The notes: generated from the sequence alone by a model not told the origin. A stretch of 7,631 nucleotides of DNA from CAYLMG01 sp964464635 (GCA_964464635.1 CAYXGT010000106.1:1-7631), one strand, 5' to 3'. Counted from the first letter of the stretch, positions 1 to 5,055 are shown. Program-made: numbers and translations.

Positions 1-10
1 AAAAAATAAA

Positions 11-37
11 CGCAGAGGTCGCCGAGAACGCGGAGAT
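11..37. repeat. 9-bp tandem module, three units
   Basis: Three successive 9-mers fit CRCNGAGNN: CGCAGAGGT, CGCCGAGAA and CGCGGAGAT. They are followed by an AT-rich tract. The same module recurs at 125-184, where it is interrupted. Confidence 0.7.
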
Positions 38-124
38 AAATCAAATGTAAAAAATAAAAAAGAAATTTAACCACAAATACCTTGGGCATAAATAAACACG
101 AAAAATACGTGAATAAAATTCAGC

Positions 125-184
125 CACCGAGGACACCCGCCATTTGGCGAGGTCTCGCCTTCGGCGGACAGAGCTCACAGAGAT
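125..184. repeat. 9-bp tandem module interrupted by a 33-nt insert
   Basis: Removing 137-169 leaves CACCGAGGA, CACAGAGCT and CACAGAGAT, three perfect-register 9-mers of the same family as 11-37. The insert splits the second unit after its first three bases, so the module at 11-37 is the uninterrupted counterpart. Confidence 0.7.
137..169. repeat. 33-nt double-palindrome element, copy 1
   Basis: Arm layout is CCGCC, ATTT, GGCGAG, GT, CTCGCC, TTC, GGCGG, AC. GGCGAG and CTCGCC pair as a 6-bp inverted repeat, and the outer CCGCC pairs with the terminal GGCGG. Alternatively each half folds by itself (CGCC with GGCG, twice). Copy 2 at 306-338 has the same length and identical arms and differs only in the two short A/T spacers. 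No coding capacity. Confidence 0.7.
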
Positions 185-209
185 ATTTATCAGTCAGCGA
201 AGATGTTTA

Positions 210-237
210 TAGTCTTTTTGTTTAAACAAAAGGACTA
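210..237. repeat. 28-bp palindrome
   Basis: Near-perfect inverted repeat centred on TTTAAA. The left arm TAGTCTTTTTGTTT pairs with the right arm AAACAAAAGGACTA, with one G-T pair. There is no spacer, so DNA cruciform formation or protein-dimer binding is as plausible as an RNA hairpin. It is not near a gene start. Confidence 0.65.
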
Positions 238-294
238 CGAACCTTTTATAAAGTCAGGGGAAAAAACTAATACCTAAGGCATAAATTATTTAAC

Positions 295-357
295 CGCGGA
301 TTAACCCGCCAAAAGGCGAGGTCTCGCCAAAGGCGGACGCAGATTTACGCGGATTGA
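295..357. repeat. 10-bp tandem module interrupted by a 33-nt insert
   Basis: Without 306-338 the sequence reads CGCGGATTAA, CGCAGATTTA and CGCGGATTGA, three 10-mers. The insert lies after the first base of unit 2. An uninterrupted version of the module is at 794-823. Confidence 0.7.
306..338. repeat. 33-nt double-palindrome element, copy 2
   Basis: Same arms and length as 137-169, with AAAA and AAA in place of the ATTT and TTC spacers. The spacers have diverged while every paired base is kept, as expected if the fold is what is conserved. The insertion boundary is ambiguous by one C. Confidence 0.7.
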
Positions 358-397
358 AACTGGTTATATATGTAAGTCAGTGAAAATGTGAGTTTCT

Positions 398-431
398 GGC
401 GGAGGACAGATGACATACGGCGGAGGACAGA
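398..431. repeat. 13-bp direct repeat
   Basis: GGCGGAGGACAGA occurs at 398-410 and again at 419-431, a 21-bp period. No gene is nearby. The GGCGGA core resembles the right end of the 33-nt element. Confidence 0.5.
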
Positions 432-529
432 AGAAAACTAAAATTTAGAATGTAGAATTAAGGGGAAAATACTTTACCATGAATTAACCTACCAGAATGC
501 GAACCGCAGGCCCTTTGACTGGTTCGACT

Positions 530-620
530 CTTTCGACTACGCTCAAGACAGGATTGCTCACCATTTATATTGGCCTGCCCTTCGACATGCTCAGGACGTG
601 CCCTTCGACGTTGCTCAGGG
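530..620. repeat. Cluster of TTCGAC...GCTCAGG imperfect palindromes
   Basis: Three related units lie at 530-547, 579-595 and 601-620. Each reads YYTTCGAC, 1-4 bases, then GCTCARG; on the minus strand this is CCTGAGC...GTCGAAGG. The flanks contain CCTGCC and AGGGT extensions. I recall this kind of intergenic repeat from many environmental bacterial genomes but cannot name a family with certainty. Confidence 0.55.
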
Positions 621-652
621 TGAACTGGCCGATACTTGCGGGACCCGCCTAC

Positions 653-702
653 GCTTCCTTTGAAGCTACGGCTGGGCTTGGCTCCGCAACCCCTTAATGG
701 GG
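653..702. repeat. Two small hairpins next to the palindrome cluster
   Basis: GCTTC (653-657) pairs with GAAGC (662-666) over a 4-nt loop. CCCC (690-693) pairs with GGGG (699-702) over TTAAT. Both lie in a GC-rich island inside AT-rich DNA and probably belong to the same repeat island as 530-620. Confidence 0.4.
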
Positions 703-793
703 CCTCCCCCAGTTGATAATATTGTATCAAATATGGCCGTTTTATCAATAAAAAATTAAGATTTTTTTACCACCAAGACACAAATAATTTTGA

Positions 794-823
794 CACGGAT
801 TAACGCAGATTTACACTGATTTA
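794..823. repeat. 10-bp tandem module, uninterrupted
   Basis: CACGGATTAA, CGCAGATTTA and CACTGATTTA in register. Unit 2 is identical to unit 2 of 295-357 once the 33-nt element is removed, so this serves as the empty-site comparison. Confidence 0.65.
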
Positions 824-842
824 TCTGCTGACTTTGGTGTTC

Positions 843-862
843 TCATAAAAAACTTCTTATGA
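843..862. repeat. Small inverted repeat
   Basis: TCATAA (843-848) pairs with TTATGA (857-862) over an 8-nt loop. It is short and AT-rich, and no function is assigned. Confidence 0.3.
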
Positions 863-944
863 AAGGACACTTTCAGCGAATGTTTTTTATTCGTCCACGA
901 AAGCGATAAAGCGCAGGTCATAAGTTACAAGTTATAATAAACAA

Positions 945-972
945 TTGTGGTTTTATTTATAATAGATATAAT
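945..972 (+). promoter_or_regulatory. Possible promoter of the DUF1877 gene
   Basis: A perfect -10 TATAAT (967-972) is preceded after 16 nt by TTGTGG (945-950), which keeps only the TTG of a -35 box. It lies about 80 nt before the ATG at 1054. The DNA here is AT-rich, so chance matches are likely. Confidence 0.35.
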
Positions 973-1053
973 CAATAATCAGCTACGAAGAAGGCAGCGA
1001 GAACCAAAAGGATTATAAATAAACAGGAAGGCTATGTTTGGGGATATGTACAC

Positions 1054-1641
1054 ATGAGCATGATATGTTGTTTGCGTTATGTGGATGATAATGAAATCAA
1101 CAGGCTTCTTAAAGAGCCAAAATACATATATGAGTTCGTGTTCGGTAAACCGTCACCAGTCAAGCAAAGAAGCTTTCTATCTCGTCTATTTACAAGAAAG
1201 CAGAAACAAGAGTCAGAGAGCGAATCGCCGGAATGGGTTCTCAGCGCTGAAAAGATTGAAGCAGATTTGGATAAGGCCTGGCACGGGATTCACTTTATTC
1301 TTACAGGGACAGACTGGGAAGTCGAGGAGCCCTGGTGCTATCTGGTTACAGGTGGTGAGACCATCGGGGATGTAGACGTAGGGTATGGGCCAGCAAGGGC
1401 ATTATGGGCAGAGGATGTACGAAAGTTCGCCGAGAGCCTGGAGAAAATCGACACTAAAAAGCTTCGGGAACGTTTTGACCCACAAAAGATGATGGAACTG
1501 GACATCTACCCAACAATCTGGGACAGGGACCCAGTGGAGGATGATACTTTAGGGTACCTGATAGAGTATTTTCATATTCTCCGTTCGTTTGTCAAAAGAG
1601 CAGCTGAGAAAGGTAAAGGCTTGATCATATATATCTGTTGA
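1054..1641 (+). CDS. DUF1877 (YfbM-like) family protein
   Basis: A 195-residue protein of the DUF1877/YfbM family, whose biochemical role is unknown. The family pattern is clear: MSMICCLR at the N-terminus, LDKAWHGIHFILTG at 72-85, VGYGPARAL at 109-117, ERFDPQKM at 139-146, DIYPTIWDRD at 150-159 and a C-terminal EYFHILRSFVKRAAEKGKGL helix. It is cytosolic, with no signal peptide or membrane segment. Residues about 33-60 form a Lys/Arg then Glu/Ser-rich insertion that makes it somewhat longer than I expect for the family. The ATG at 1054 directly precedes the conserved start, with GGGG about 10 nt upstream as a weak ribosome site. It stands alone between repeat-rich non-coding stretches, so neighbours give no functional clue. 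Family assignment is firm; function is not. Confidence 0.88.
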   Translation: MSMICCLRYVDDNEINRLLKEPKYIYEFVFGKPSPVKQRSFLSRLFTRKQKQESESESPEWVLSAEKIEADLDKAWHGIHFILTGTDWEVEEPWCYLVTGGETIGDVDVGYGPARALWAEDVRKFAESLEKIDTKKLRERFDPQKMMELDIYPTIWDRDPVEDDTLGYLIEYFHILRSFVKRAAEKGKGLIIYIC

Positions 1642-1919
1642 AAGAGGAATGAGGACGGATGACTGAAGACGGACGTTGAATGCTGGATTTTTGTTTGCAG
1701 AAAATTATGGAAAGAAGAGGCGAGTTTGTAAGATTGAGTAGTGGCAACTACATTTACCAATAGCTAAAATCCTAAAGGACAGGTTTATTTTGAAAAAATG
1801 ACAAACCAGCAAAAATATGGGTAAAAATTATGTGTAATGAAACGACGCCGACAGCAGCGCCGGCTGCGATTGCCGCCGAAAATTGAAGATAAATAAAACC
1901 AAAAAAAATGTATAATTGT
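1642..1919. other. Gap after the DUF1877 gene
   Basis: Mostly AT-rich, with no recognisable terminator after 1641. GGTTT near 1782 and AAACC near 1804 form a weak inverted repeat. A GC-rich island at about 1841-1880 interrupts the AT-rich DNA and is the body of the tiny frame at 1830-1886. No RNA gene is recognised. Confidence 0.5.
1830..1886 (+). CDS. Possible 18-residue Ala/Pro-rich peptide
   Basis: ATG to TGA encodes 18 residues, starting MCNETTP and continuing with an Ala/Pro-rich stretch. GGGT about 8 nt upstream is a poor ribosome site. It ends some 33 nt before the promoter at 1920. It could be a leader peptide, a remnant of a larger gene or chance. Not recognised. Confidence 0.15.
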   Translation: MCNETTPTAAPAAIAAEN

Positions 1920-1947
1920 TTGACAAGGCCCAAAAATGTGGTATAAA
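1920..1947 (+). promoter_or_regulatory. Sigma70-type promoter of the zinc-knuckle gene
   Basis: Consensus -35 TTGACA (1920-1925), a 16-nt spacer, and TATAAA (1942-1947) as -10. It is the best promoter match in the window. Transcription would start near 1954 and give a leader of about 90 nt before the ATG at 2045. Confidence 0.6.
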
Positions 1948-1959
1948 TAAGAAAACGTA

Positions 1960-2016
1960 AAAGATTAGCAAATCTTTAGGCAGGAGAGGAAGACAACTAA
2001 TCTTTACACCTTTTTT
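1960..2016 (+). promoter_or_regulatory. Leader with two alternative pairings
   Basis: AAAGATT (1960-1966) can pair with AATCTTT (1971-1977) over the loop AGCA. The same strand, extended as AAAGATTAG (1960-1968), can instead pair with CTAATCTTT (1997-2005). The two folds exclude each other. Six U residues (2011-2016) follow the second partner, as in an attenuator, although the stems are AU-rich and the second loop is long. Regulation is inferred only. Confidence 0.35.
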
Positions 2017-2044
2017 GTTTGGAGATATACATAGAGGAGTAACG

Positions 2045-2215
2045 ATGGGAAAAATGCTAAAGACTTCGGCTGAGGGCAGGAAATGTATGTTTCCACACTG
2101 CAATCGCACCTTGAGTATCTATAACCATGAGGCTTACTGTCATATACATCTGGACCAGATGAATAAGGAGCAAAAAACCAAGATTGTAGCTCAATACCCC
2201 TCACCACAGAAGTGA
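2045..2215 (+). CDS. Small Cys/His zinc-knuckle-like protein, 56 aa
   Basis: A 56-residue basic protein with spacing C14-x4-C19-x12-C32-x2-H35, a plausible four-ligand zinc site around the core LSIYNHEAYC. The rest is a Lys-rich N-terminus and a polar C-terminus; no membrane segment or signal is present. The LSxYN...C..H layout recalls small Cys fingers seen next to DNA- or RNA-binding domains, so nucleic-acid binding is possible but unproven. The start at 2045 is chosen because GAGGAG (2034-2039) sits 5 nt upstream; an in-frame TTG at 2015 lies inside the leader and has no such site. The gene has its own promoter and leader and is convergent with rplI. I do not recognise a named family. Confidence 0.7.
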   Translation: MGKMLKTSAEGRKCMFPHCNRTLSIYNHEAYCHIHLDQMNKEQKTKIVAQYPSPQK

Positions 2216-2218
2216 GGG
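2198..2218 (+). other. Hairpin overlapping the stop codon
   Basis: CCCTCAC (2198-2204) and GTGAGGG (2212-2218) form a perfect 7-bp stem with a 7-nt loop, and the TGA stop is within the stem. No U-tract follows, so it is not a standard intrinsic terminator. It may protect the 3' end of the message. Confidence 0.5.
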
Positions 2219-2248
2219 CTAAACGAGAAATACAACCCCAAATAAATT

Positions 2249-2300
2249 GCCCTGCCCACCCATCCTTCGAGTACTACGGAGGGCAGGCAGGCGGCAGGGC
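2249..2300. repeat. GC-rich inverted repeat in the convergent gap
   Basis: GCCCTGCC (2249-2256) is the exact complement of GGCAGGGC (2293-2300). An internal GGCAGG (2282-2287) offers a competing partner. The loop carries a CCTTCGAGTACTACGGAGG imperfect palindrome. It resembles dispersed intergenic repeats of the kind at 530-620. Confidence 0.5.
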
Positions 2301-2318
2301 CATAAGGAGGCGGATAAA

Positions 2319-2339
2319 ATTTGAGATTTAAGATTTGAG
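2319..2339. repeat. 7-bp tandem repeat
   Basis: ATTTGAG, ATTTAAG and ATTTGAG in direct succession between two hairpins. Confidence 0.45.
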
Positions 2340-2352
2340 AGGGAAAAGGCAA

Positions 2353-2392
2353 CCCCGCACCTATTTGAAAGGTACAGAAAACAAACGCGGGG
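2353..2392. repeat. Two-tier inverted repeat
   Basis: CCCCGC (2353-2358) pairs with GCGGGG (2387-2392). Inside, ACCT (2359-2362) pairs with AGGT (2370-2373), leaving a 13-nt bulge. It is the second structure beyond the end of rplI and could serve as a back-up terminator. Confidence 0.4.
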
Positions 2393-2400
2393 ATAAACAA

Positions 2401-2449
2401 AGTCGCCGTCCTCCTTCGCAAATGCTTCGGAGGATAAATGCCGGCGACT
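2401..2449 (-). terminator. Likely terminator hairpin of the ribosomal operon
   Basis: AGTCGCCG (2401-2408) pairs perfectly with CGGCGACT (2442-2449). The stem continues as TCCTCC (2409-2414) with GGAGGA (2429-2434), with a 7-nt bulge on one side. Read on the minus strand it begins 26 nt after the rplI stop and is followed directly by TTTGTTT, as expected of an intrinsic terminator. The U-tract is short. Confidence 0.5.
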
Positions 2450-2475
2450 GCTAAACAAAAAGGACAATGACAAAA

Positions 2476-3003
2476 CTATTCTTTTATTGATTGGTCGTCG
2501 GCGGGTTTGCCCTCCTTCGATGAATCTTCGGTGTCTGTTTCGAGGACGGGGATGGGCTGGCCTTCAGCGACGACGGTTAGAGTTACGGGGACGGTAAGCT
2601 CATCAGTGAATTCCAGGTCTATGGTGTAAACGCCGGTCTTCTTGATGTGCTCTTTCAGGTTTACAACCTCATCGGCGACTTCAAAGCCCTGAGCACGCAG
2701 GTTGACAGCTATGTCCTTGGCGGTGACCGAGCCGAAAAGATGGCCGAGCTCGTTGGCCTTGGCAGCGATGACGGCTTCGGCACCTTTGGTTTTTTCAGCT
2801 ACGGATTCGAGGCGCTCATATTCCCTGATTCGCTGCTCGGAGCGTTTGGACTTTTCTTCGGCGAGCGAGCGGAGGTTATCATCGGTCGGTACGATGGCGA
2901 GGCCTTCTGGGAGCAGGTAGTTGCGGGCGTAGCCTTCAGCGACATCGACGACGTCACCGAAGTAGCCGAGTTTCTGAATATCTTCACAAAGCAAAACCTT
3001 CAT
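2476..3003 (-). CDS. rplI: 50S ribosomal protein L9
   Basis: Large-subunit protein L9, which binds 23S rRNA near the base of the L1 stalk. The 175 residues show the N-terminal rRNA-binding domain beginning MKVLLCEDI with the signature around GYFGDVVDVAEGYARNYLLP (13-32), a charged connecting helix (about 45-75) and the C-terminal domain (about 76-149, with LFGSVTAKDIA). After about 150 an extra acidic tail of some 25 residues extends it beyond the typical length of about 150. The ATG at 3003 has AGGAG 8 nt upstream. It is the last gene of the operon, 72 bp after rpsR, and is followed by the terminator-like hairpin. Identity is secure. Confidence 0.97.
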   Translation of the reverse strand: MKVLLCEDIQKLGYFGDVVDVAEGYARNYLLPEGLAIVPTDDNLRSLAEEKSKRSEQRIREYERLESVAEKTKGAEAVIAAKANELGHLFGSVTAKDIAVNLRAQGFEVADEVVNLKEHIKKTGVYTIDLEFTDELTVPVTLTVVAEGQPIPVLETDTEDSSKEGKPADDQSIKE

Positions 3004-3075
3004 TCGTCAATCTCCTAATAATAGCGGTTAGCGAGTAGTATTTTCGGTCAGGGATTACTATTTTCTCTGACTTTT

Positions 3076-3354
3076 TTACGTAGTGAAAGGCAGCAGGGCG
3101 ATATACCTTGCTCTTTTGACGGCTTTTTTTACCTTTCTCTGGCAGCCCGCACAGTTTCCGCTTCTTTTTCGAGAGTAAATCTTGCCGCGATTAGTCAAGA
3201 GTCTTTTGAGGGTATCGATATCCTTGTAGTCAATGTATTTCTGGCCTCTTCTGCAAAAGCGGCACTGGGTTCTCTCGCGGACATTTGTGATTGCTGTTTT
3301 TCTTCTCTGGACATTTTTTGTATCTGTTTTTTTTCTGTCGAATTTTCTGTTCAT
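3076..3354 (-). CDS. rpsR: 30S ribosomal protein S18, zinc-binding form
   Basis: Small-subunit protein S18, which pairs with S6 on the platform of the 30S subunit. The 92-residue product has the diagnostic C-terminal half, with SRKRSGNCAGCQRKV and VKRARYIALLPF. Two CxxC pairs (C31/C34 and C68/C71) are intact, so this is the Cys-containing, presumably zinc-binding type rather than the Cys-free paralogue found in some bacteria. The N-terminus is very basic. The start has AGGG 7 nt upstream. It sits between ssb and rplI, as in the widespread rpsF-ssb-rpsR-rplI order; the 70-bp gap to ssb holds a hairpin. Identity is secure. Confidence 0.97.
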   Translation of the reverse strand: MNRKFDRKKTDTKNVQRRKTAITNVRERTQCRFCRRGQKYIDYKDIDTLKRLLTNRGKIYSRKRSGNCAGCQRKVKKAVKRARYIALLPFTT

Positions 3355-3380
3355 ATTTTTTCCCTATTAAAACCTGTTGA

Positions 3381-3401
3381 ATCAGCCTATTCACGGCTGA
3401 T
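3381..3401 (-). other. Hairpin in the ssb-rpsR gap
   Basis: ATCAGCC (3381-3387) pairs with GGCTGAT (3395-3401), a perfect 7-bp stem with a 7-nt loop, about 26 nt upstream of the rpsR start. No U-tract follows on the minus strand. It may be an RNA processing site or a translational control element; this is inference. Confidence 0.45.
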
Positions 3402-3424
3402 ACTTATCGTCTTTCTCATATTGG

Positions 3425-3844
3425 TTAAAATGGTATATCGTCGCCTTGCGTTTGCGGCCCGCTGCCGTAATTTGTTTCGGCAGCCGGCTGAGTCTGTTCG
3501 GCGGAAGCTGCTGAAGCGGGGCCAACAAATCTGAAGTTTTCGACGGTTACTCTGTGTCTGCTTCTTTTGGTGCCGTCCTGTGCTGTCCAGGAATCAAATG
3601 TTAGTCTTCCCTCGACGAAGAGGGGCTTTCCTTTTGTCATATATTTATTGATATTTTCGGCGAGTCTGCCGAAGGCACGGCAGTCGACGAAGCAGGTTTC
3701 ATCTTTCTGCGAGCCGTCCTTGCCCGTCCATCGGCGGTTGACGGCGATACCGAAATCGACAACGGCTGTGTTGTTCGGGGTATAAGAGAGCTGTGGGTCA
3801 CGCGTAAGATTGCCCATCAGCAATACTTTATTGAAGCTGCTCAT
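3425..3844 (-). CDS. ssb: Single-stranded DNA-binding protein
   Basis: SSB coats single-stranded DNA in replication, repair and recombination and recruits partner enzymes through its C-terminal tip. The 139-residue protein has a single OB-fold (about 1-106) beginning NKVLLMGNLTRDPQLSYT, with conserved WTGKDG and the FVDCRAFGRLAENINKYMTKG segment, then VEGRLTFDSWTAQDGTKRS. A Gln/Ala/Gly-rich flexible linker (about 107-133) leads to the hallmark acidic tip DDIPF at the very end, so the gene is intact. It lies 33 bp after rpsF and 70 bp before rpsR, suggesting coupling of replication and ribosome synthesis in one transcript. GAGGG lies 7 nt before the ATG. Confidence 0.96.
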   Translation of the reverse strand: MSSFNKVLLMGNLTRDPQLSYTPNNTAVVDFGIAVNRRWTGKDGSQKDETCFVDCRAFGRLAENINKYMTKGKPLFVEGRLTFDSWTAQDGTKRSRHRVTVENFRFVGPASAASAEQTQPAAETNYGSGPQTQGDDIPF

Positions 3845-3877
3845 ATTTTAACCCTCGCTTTCGATTTTAAATTCATT

Positions 3878-4408
3878 TTATTGAGTCTTTTGCTGCTCGT
3901 CTTCAACTTCCGTTTCGGGATTGGGGATATTTTCGGGCTTGTCCGGCTGCTCGAGGTCTTTATCAGAAGAAATGTCGGTGATTTCCGGCTCGGCGATGGT
4001 CTTTTCGGTACTTTCCTTTTCGCCTGTTTCAACGGGGACCTGCCGCTTGTCTTGTTGTTCAGGCGGTACGGTGGGGGTTTGCTGCTCGATATCCTTCTCG
4101 TCCATATAGTCAGCTCTAAGGATAAGGACCCTCATAATTTTTTCGGAGAGCTGGACGTCTCTTTCAATCTGATTAATTACGGAGCCCGGCGCTTTGAAAT
4201 AGCACAGGATATAGGTTCCTCTTGAGACCCGCCGGATGTCGTAAGCGAGCTTTCTTTCATCCCATTTTTCCATATAGAGGACTTTTACATTTGCTTTTTT
4301 CAGAATCTTATTGATTGTTGCGTTGATGCCTTCCCAATCCGAAGCGGCGAGTGCAGAATCCACGAGGAACATTGCCTCATACAGATTGCTCTTAGTAACA
4401 GTTTCCAA
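3878..4408 (-). CDS. rpsF: 30S ribosomal protein S6 with long acidic tail
   Basis: Small-subunit protein S6, partner of S18 on the 30S platform. The S6 fold occupies about residues 8-101: NLYEAMFLVDSAL, EKWDERKLAYDIRRVSRGTYIL, and QLSEKIMRVLILRAD. About 75 further residues (102-176) form a disordered-looking Glu/Pro/Gln-rich tail with roughly 23 acidic against 8 basic residues, making the protein clearly longer than the usual 95-135. The start is a TTG at 4408, supported by an ideal GGAGGT (complement of 4416-4421) 7 nt upstream; the first in-frame ATG is at codon 13, inside the fold. The 53-bp gap to pth is AT-rich. Identity is secure. Confidence 0.95.
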   Translation of the reverse strand: METVTKSNLYEAMFLVDSALAASDWEGINATINKILKKANVKVLYMEKWDERKLAYDIRRVSRGTYILCYFKAPGSVINQIERDVQLSEKIMRVLILRADYMDEKDIEQQTPTVPPEQQDKRQVPVETGEKESTEKTIAEPEITDISSDKDLEQPDKPENIPNPETEVEDEQQKTQ

Positions 4409-4415
4409 ATCAGTT

Positions 4416-4421
4416 ACCTCC
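4416..4421 (-). promoter_or_regulatory. Strong ribosome binding site fixing the TTG start of rpsF
   Basis: ACCTCC on the plus strand reads GGAGGT on the minus strand, 7 nt before the TTG at 4408. No ATG lies at a suitable distance, so this site decides the non-standard start. Confidence 0.7.
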
Positions 4422-4461
4422 AGATAAATTAAAGAACCAGGTTATTTTTTTACACCAATAA

Positions 4462-5031
4462 TTAAGCGCTGTTAAATTCGTTCATAGCTTTCTCTATGCC
4501 ATTTTCGAGCCAGTAAACAGCGGCATTTTTTGCATTTTCAACAGCCTTTTCGATTAACGGCCTTTGCTGCCCGGTCGGCTCACTGAGCACATAATCGTAA
4601 TCGTCCTGCGTCTCGCTTCTTCCGATTCCGACTCTGAGCCTGCTGAACTTTTCGGTACCGAGCTTTTCGATAATGTCTGCCAGGCCGTTATGTCCGCCGG
4701 CGGAGCCTGCGGCTCTTAATCTTATTCTTCCGGGCTCGAGCCACAAATCGTCGAGGATAACCAGCAGGCCGGCCAGGTCGAGCTTGTAAAATCCGGCTGC
4801 CGCTGCAACAGGCTGTCCGGAACGATTCATAAACAGCCAGGGCTTGAGCAGGATTACCTTTTTGCCCGCGTAATCAGTCAGGCCGAAACGAGCACTAAAT
4901 TTTCTTTTCTTAACTTCGACCTCCAAATCTTTTGCCAGTAAATCTATTACTTTAAAACCGACATTATGTCGTGTATCAGCATACTCGGCGCCCGGGTTAC
5001 CCAGGCCGACGACCATTTTGAAATCGGACAT
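4462..5031 (-). CDS. pth: Peptidyl-tRNA hydrolase
   Basis: Pth releases tRNA from prematurely dropped peptidyl-tRNA in the cytosol. The 189-residue product has the bacterial Pth motifs in order: GLGNPG at 9-14 with N12, TRHNVGF at 20-26 with catalytic H22, KPWLFMNRSG at 63-72 with N69, LDDLWLEPG at 93-101 with the acidic pair D94/D95, and GSAGGHNGL at 109-117 with N115. The His that commonly precedes the acidic pair is Leu here, and the usual Asp after DDL is Trp; both are mild departures. The ATG at 5031 is preferred because GGGAAG lies 7 nt upstream and it sits close to the core; an in-frame TTG at 5049 would add six residues. It starts 24 bp after the rplY stop. Identity is secure. Confidence 0.95.
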   Translation of the reverse strand: MSDFKMVVGLGNPGAEYADTRHNVGFKVIDLLAKDLEVEVKKRKFSARFGLTDYAGKKVILLKPWLFMNRSGQPVAAAAGFYKLDLAGLLVILDDLWLEPGRIRLRAAGSAGGHNGLADIIEKLGTEKFSRLRVGIGRSETQDDYDYVLSEPTGQQRPLIEKAVENAKNAAVYWLENGIEKAMNEFNSA

Positions 5032-5055
5032 ATTCAAACTTCCCGTCAAGGCGTT

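Larger units (their letters stand above)
1..1053. other. Non-coding repeat mosaic
   Basis: No credible gene is visible in this stretch of over 1 kb. The open frames at about 458-748 (minus) and 497-697 (plus) run through imperfect palindromes, have low-complexity translations and lack a convincing ribosome binding site. The stretch consists of AT-rich spacer carrying short tandem modules, small palindromes and insertions, listed separately below. It ends with a possible promoter for the gene at 1054. Confidence 0.7.

Noticed and set aside
458..748. Open frames on both strands at 458-748 and 497-697
   Set aside because: They run through the palindrome cluster, have repetitive translations and no ribosome site; treated as repeat sequence.
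1..823. CRISPR array
   Set aside because: Repeat units are only 9-10 bp, directly abutting and degenerate, without spacers of uniform length.
2015..2044. Upstream TTG start for the zinc-knuckle gene
   Set aside because: It would translate the leader and lacks a ribosome site, whereas the ATG at 2045 has GAGGAG 5 nt upstream.
4409..4461. S6:S18 autoregulatory RNA motif in the rpsF leader
   Set aside because: The 53-nt AT-rich leader lacks the CCG-containing bulged stem expected of that motif.
5032..5049. TTG start of pth at 5049
   Set aside because: It adds six residues without family support; the ATG at 5031 is better placed and has GGGAAG upstream.
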